DNA of 64,000 bases from positions 1 to 64,000 of the forward strand of contig CAMOVK010000004.1 in assembly GCA_946627325.1 (NCBI GenBank). The letters run 5' to 3'. Below are positions 59,857 to 64,000 of the stretch, in pieces (within the stretch, counting starts at the first letter, position 1; each line of letters starts with the position of its first letter). The notes below the pieces were generated by a model. That model saw only the letters and a program-made list of their open reading frames with translations. It ran no database searches and was not told the origin of the DNA. Position numbers and translations under genes: made by a program. The DNA comes from an uncultured Prevotella sp. (GTDB lineage: Bacteria; Bacteroidota; Bacteroidia; Bacteroidales; Bacteroidaceae).

Positions 59857-61260
59857 TCAGATAGCATTCGCCATAAAGTCTTCCATTTCTTTTGGTTTGT
59901 ATGGGATGAGTTCGTTTCCTATAAATCGGCATCCATCGTCGGTGATAAGCACGTCGTCTTCTATTCGTATTCCTCCGAAGTCTTTATATAGTTCTATCTT
60001 GTCGTAGCATAGGAAGTCTTTGTGCAGTCCTCGTGAGCGCCAGTCGTCGATAAGGTCTGGTATGAAGTATATTCCTGGTTCGTCGGTCACCACAAATCCT
60101 TTTTCGAGTCGTCGTCCCATGCGGAGTGCATTTGTTCCGAACTGGTCGAGTCGTGGCTGTGTTTCTGCGTCGAAGCCTACATATCGCTGGTCGAGTCCTT
60201 CCATATCGTGTACGTCCATGCCCATCATGTGTCCGAGTCCGTGTGGCAGGAAAAGTGCGTGTGCTCCGGCTTCCACTGCTGCATCGGTGTCGCCCTGCAT
60301 CAGTCCGAGTTCTTTCAGCCTGTCGGTCATCAGTCGGCAAACGGCAAGGTGTACGTCCATGTATTTCACTCCTGGTCGAGCCACTTCGAGCACGTAGTCG
60401 TGGCACGCTTCAACTATGGAGTATATCTCCATTTGTTTTTGTGTGAATCGTCCGTTTACTGGGTATGTTCTTGTATGGTCAGAGCAGTAATGATTGATGG
60501 TTTCTGCTCCGCAGTCACATAGTGCGAGTCTTCCGTCTTCGAGTTCTGCCATCGATGGGTTGCCGTGTAGTATTTCGCCGTGCTGGGTGAAGATTGTTGC
60601 GAAACTTGGCATTGCTCCGTAAGAATATGCTATGCCGTTGACTTGTCCACCGATATATTTCTCTGTTACTCCGGGACGGGTCAGTTCCATGGCTGTTGTA
60701 TGCATCTTATAGCCTATGAGTGAGGCGCGTTCGAGTTCTTCGATTTCCTGTTCTTCCTTTACCGAACGCATTTTCACGACGCTCAGTATCAGTTCCATCG
60801 AAGCTGCTTCTTTCTGTTTCGATGGGTGAATACCGAGCAAATCCATTATCTGTATTTTGGTGTCGTGGCGATAAGGTGGCAGGAAATGCACTTTTTGTCC
60901 ATGCTTGACTGCTTGGTCGCAGAGTGTTTTGAGTTGCGCCATAGGTGCCGTCTGCTCCACTCCCACTTGTGCAGCCATGTCAGCGATGGTATCTACTGAG
61001 CCATACCAAACGATGTCTTCTATATCAATGTCATCGCCTATGAACCACTCTTTGCCTGTGTCGGCATCGATTACGCCTACCAGTCCGTCGCGTTTCTGGC
61101 CGAAATAGTATAGAAACGATGAGTCTTGGCGGAAAGGATAGTATGCGTTTGCAGGATAGTTACATGGCGACTCATTGTTGCCAAAAATGATTATTAAGCC
61201 GTTGCCTACGAGTTTGCCGAGCTCTTTGCGACGACGGATATAAGTGTCTTTACTAAACAT
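59857..61260 (-). CDS. pepP: Xaa-Pro aminopeptidase (aminopeptidase P family)
   Basis: DCGAETINHYCSDHTRTYPVNGRFTQKQ, LPHGLGHMMGMDVHDMEG, VTDEPGIYFIP; start at MFSKDTYIRRR (61260). Confidence 0.92.
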   Translation of the reverse strand: MFSKDTYIRRRKELGKLVGNGLIIIFGNNESPCNYPANAYYPFRQDSSFLYYFGQKRDGLVGVIDADTGKEWFIGDDIDIEDIVWYGSVDTIADMAAQVGVEQTAPMAQLKTLCDQAVKHGQKVHFLPPYRHDTKIQIMDLLGIHPSKQKEAASMELILSVVKMRSVKEEQEIEELERASLIGYKMHTTAMELTRPGVTEKYIGGQVNGIAYSYGAMPSFATIFTQHGEILHGNPSMAELEDGRLALCDCGAETINHYCSDHTRTYPVNGRFTQKQMEIYSIVEACHDYVLEVARPGVKYMDVHLAVCRLMTDRLKELGLMQGDTDAAVEAGAHALFLPHGLGHMMGMDVHDMEGLDQRYVGFDAETQPRLDQFGTNALRMGRRLEKGFVVTDEPGIYFIPDLIDDWRSRGLHKDFLCYDKIELYKDFGGIRIEDDVLITDDGCRFIGNELIPYKPKEMEDFMANAI

Positions 61261-61377
61261 ATTGTGTTGTTTTCTATTGTTGATTTTCCTTTTCGGCGAC
61301 AAAAATAATTAAAATGTTTCATATTATCATAATTATGTGATAATTATTTGATATTTAATATATTTTTTAATGATTTT

Positions 61378-61460
61378 GAAAAGATATGCTTTCCGAGTTG
61401 GAAAGATATGCTCCCCAACGTGAAAAGGCATACTTTCCGAGTTGGAAAGCATACCTTTTC
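61378..61460. repeat. 22-bp periodic palindromic array G (4 units, 83 bp)
   Basis: Units at 61378, 61400, 61422, 61444; between pepP and hppA. Confidence 0.9.
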
Positions 61461-61538
61461 GAACTTGTTGTTTATCAGACAGTTATTGACTTCCTTTAAT
61501 CGCCGATTTCTGTCTGTTGCTTTTTGGCTTTTAATTTT

Positions 61539-63725
61539 CTAAATAAACGCCACTGTCAGACCAGCCATTACAATGCTGACCATCGACATAAGCTTAATGA
61601 GAATGTTGAGCGATGGTCCGCTGGTGTCTTTGAATGGGTCGCCTACTGTATCACCCACGATTGTGGCTTTGTGAGCAAAGGAACCTTTTCCTCCGAAGTT
61701 GCCTTCTTCGATATTCTTCTTTGCATTATCCCAAGCACCTCCAGCATTTGCCATAAACACTGCGAGAGTAAATCCGCCAGCCAGTCCGCCTACGAGCAGA
61801 CCCAGCACACCAGCCACTCCGAGCACACAACCCACTACGATTGGAATAACTATTGCGAGTATCGAGGGGAATATCATCTCGTGCTGAGCAGCGCGTGTGG
61901 ATATTTCTACGCATCGTCCGTAGTCGGGGGTTGCTTTTCCTTCGAGAATGCCTGCTATCTCCTTAAACTGTCGGCGTACCTCAACCACCATTTTTTGTGC
62001 TGCTCTGCCGACGGCTTCCATTGTCAGACCGCAGAACAAGAAGGCTGCCATAGCACCAATGAATGCACCAACGAGCACCTTAGGATTCATCAAGTTGACT
62101 TGGAAATAATTCATAAAGTCGGGGATAGTAGCATCTGCTGCATTGATAGTCTCACCAGCAAGGTTCTGCAGTTCAACTCCAGTGCGTGCCATAGCTATCT
62201 TTATCTCTTCAATATATGATGCCAACAGTGCCAAAGCCGTCAGCGCAGCCGAGCCAATGGCAAAGCCTTTACCCGTGGCAGCGGTTGTATTGCCCAAAGC
62301 ATCGAGCGCATCGGTGCGGTGGCGCACTTCCTCGCCGAGTTCGCTCATCTCAGCATTGCCTCCCGCATTGTCGGCTATCGGACCATAAGCATCAGTAGCA
62401 AGAGTGATGCCAAGCGTAGAAAGCATACCCACGGCTGCTATTCCAACACCATAAAGACCATGAGCCAGACTTGACGACGACATACTCAAATCGAAGCCAT
62501 TAGCACATAAATAACTCAACATGATGGCAACACCTATCGTTATAACAGGTATGCAAGTAGAAATCATACCTGTCCCAATACCTTTTATAATCACCGTTGC
62601 AGAACCTGTCAGTCCGGCTTCGGAAATCTTCTGGGTAGGTTTATATGAGTGAGATGTATAGTATTCTGTCGCTTGACCTATTATCACGCCTGCGGCGAGT
62701 CCCGTTATAACAGAGAACGAGAGTCCCATCCAATTTTCTACTCCAAGCAGATACAATATGGCAAATGTGGCTATCGCTATGAGGACTGCACTCACGTTGG
62801 TACCTAACGACAGCGAGCGGAGCAAGTCGCGCATGCTGGCACCCTCTTTAGTACGCACAAGAAAGATACCAATAAGCGAAAGGAACACTCCGACGGCTGC
62901 TATCAGCATGGGCGCAATGACAGCCTTCAACTGGGTTTCTCCACCCACAACGGCGTAGGCGGCTGCACCAAGAGCTGCCGTAGAAAGCACCGAACCGCAA
63001 TAGCTCTCATAGAGGTCGGCTCCCATTCCAGCCACATCACCAACGTTGTCGCCAACATTGTCGGCAATAGTTGCAGGGTTACGCGGGTCGTCTTCGGGAA
63101 TGTCTGCCTCTACTTTGCCCACGATATCGGCACCTACATCGGCTGCCTTAGTATAGATACCACCTCCTACACGAGCAAACAAAGCCTGAGTTGAAGCTCC
63201 CATACCAAACGTAAGCATCGTAGTAGTGATAGAAATCAGACCGTCGGTGTCGAAGATATTGAGTACGACAAACCATATAGCGATGTCGAGAAGACCCAAA
63301 CCAACCACCGTCAAGCCCATTACCGCACCTGAACGAAAGGCTATCTTCAGACCAGCATCAAGACTCTTGCGAGCAGCATTAGCGGTTCTGCCACTGGCAT
63401 AAGTAGCGGTCTTCATTCCAAAAAAACCAGCCAAGCCAGAGAAAAAACCACCTGTAAGGAATGCAAAAGGCACCCACGGATTCTGAACCTTCAGCACATA
63501 AGCCATGAAGGCAAAGATAATAGCAAGGGCAATGAACACATAGGTCACCACCTTGTACTGCTGCTTAAGATATGCCATAGCACCATCTCGAACATATTTG
63601 GCTATCTCCATCATGCGAGGAGAGCCCTCTTCTTCTTTCATCATCTGGCAGAAGAAAAACCAAGCCATGCCCAGTGCAACGACAGAAGCTATCGGCACGA
63701 GCCAAAACTCTACTGGAATTGTCAT
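61539..63725 (-). CDS. hppA: Membrane-bound ion-translocating pyrophosphatase
   Basis: DVGADIVGKVEADIPEDDPRNPATIADNVGDNVGDVAGMGADLYESY, DALGNTTAATGKGFAIGSAALTALAL. Confidence 0.96.
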   Translation of the reverse strand: MTIPVEFWLVPIASVVALGMAWFFFCQMMKEEEGSPRMMEIAKYVRDGAMAYLKQQYKVVTYVFIALAIIFAFMAYVLKVQNPWVPFAFLTGGFFSGLAGFFGMKTATYASGRTANAARKSLDAGLKIAFRSGAVMGLTVVGLGLLDIAIWFVVLNIFDTDGLISITTTMLTFGMGASTQALFARVGGGIYTKAADVGADIVGKVEADIPEDDPRNPATIADNVGDNVGDVAGMGADLYESYCGSVLSTAALGAAAYAVVGGETQLKAVIAPMLIAAVGVFLSLIGIFLVRTKEGASMRDLLRSLSLGTNVSAVLIAIATFAILYLLGVENWMGLSFSVITGLAAGVIIGQATEYYTSHSYKPTQKISEAGLTGSATVIIKGIGTGMISTCIPVITIGVAIMLSYLCANGFDLSMSSSSLAHGLYGVGIAAVGMLSTLGITLATDAYGPIADNAGGNAEMSELGEEVRHRTDALDALGNTTAATGKGFAIGSAALTALALLASYIEEIKIAMARTGVELQNLAGETINAADATIPDFMNYFQVNLMNPKVLVGAFIGAMAAFLFCGLTMEAVGRAAQKMVVEVRRQFKEIAGILEGKATPDYGRCVEISTRAAQHEMIFPSILAIVIPIVVGCVLGVAGVLGLLVGGLAGGFTLAVFMANAGGAWDNAKKNIEEGNFGGKGSFAHKATIVGDTVGDPFKDTSGPSLNILIKLMSMVSIVMAGLTVAFI

Positions 63726-63868
63726 AATCGTTTAGTTATAGTTTATAAATTCGCGACAAATATACAACTCTTTTCTATTAATCATTAAATTTCGTTAAAA
63801 TAATTGCACTACTGCAAAAATTATTATGGAGAAGAATAAAAAAAGTACTCAACGAGGGATTTTATCAC

Positions 63869-64000
63869 TCATCGTTTACTACCAACAGGCAGTTCAGATA
63901 TGTCAAGGTGCATCCTGTAAGCCCAATGGTTGGAAGGATTGGCTGGATTGTTGATGCGCTCACTATCGACGTCAGCTCGCCGCAGGTCGGGATAGGCTGC
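63869..64000 (-). CDS. malQ: C-terminal end of a 4-alpha-glucanotransferase-like protein (truncated by window edge)
   Basis: Reverse-strand reading AAYPDLRRADVDSERINNPANPSNHWAYRMHLDISELPVGSKR*; ERINxPAxPxxxWxYRMH resembles the MalQ C-terminus. Confidence 0.6.
   Translation of the reverse strand, partial: AAYPDLRRADVDSERINNPANPSNHWAYRMHLDISELPVGSKR

Noticed and set aside
6142-61460. 22-bp arrays as CRISPR
   Set aside because: Repeat unit is 17 bp and palindromic with 5-bp spacers, always about four units; no cas genes nearby. Geometry is incompatible with CRISPR.
15000-61542. Small ORFs across the arrays (e.g. 15000-15191, 30644-30967, 44744-44953, 61348-61542) sharing a peptide like LGKHIFxTRKxxLS
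   Set aside because: The shared peptide is the translation of the 22-bp repeat and its flanks; reading frames differ between copies and no start context or conserved length supports coding.
1-64000. tRNA, rRNA, IS elements, prophage or toxin-antitoxin modules
   Set aside because: I looked for cloverleaf-like TPsiC arms, transposase/integrase motifs and small paired operons and saw none; a tRNAscan/ISfinder run would be needed to exclude them fully.

Overview
This 64 kb window looks like a Bacteroidales (Prevotella-like) chromosomal core region. The call rests on TTTG-N19/20-TAnnTTTG promoters, PorT/T9SS proteins, DUF4230/DUF5686-type families and a menaquinone operon. I could support about 48 protein-coding genes and one partial gene at the right edge. 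Groupings: Kdo biosynthesis with a PLD-type cardiolipin synthase; a five-gene inositol-lipid-type cluster; a miaA/DAG-kinase/glycogen cluster; a men cluster with aroB and an LptD-like protein; PorT and T9SS-type secreted proteins; a small lipoprotein paired with a radical SAM/SPASM enzyme; clpB; galK-MFS-galM; recQ/recJ; a sialidase; peptidases; and a membrane pyrophosphatase. I saw no rRNA, tRNA, IS element, prophage or CRISPR. The most unusual signal is an intergenic repeat family of the form (GRAAAG-N5-CTTTYC-N5)x4. Its inverted half-sites alternate every 11 bp and its units repeat every 22 bp. Six intact copies are each exactly 83 bp (about 6.1, 15.1, 22.0, 30.8, 44.7 and 61.4 kb), and one longer decayed copy lies near 52.8 kb. 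All sit between genes, mostly 7-9 kb apart. All family assignments are by reading the translations; no database search was run.
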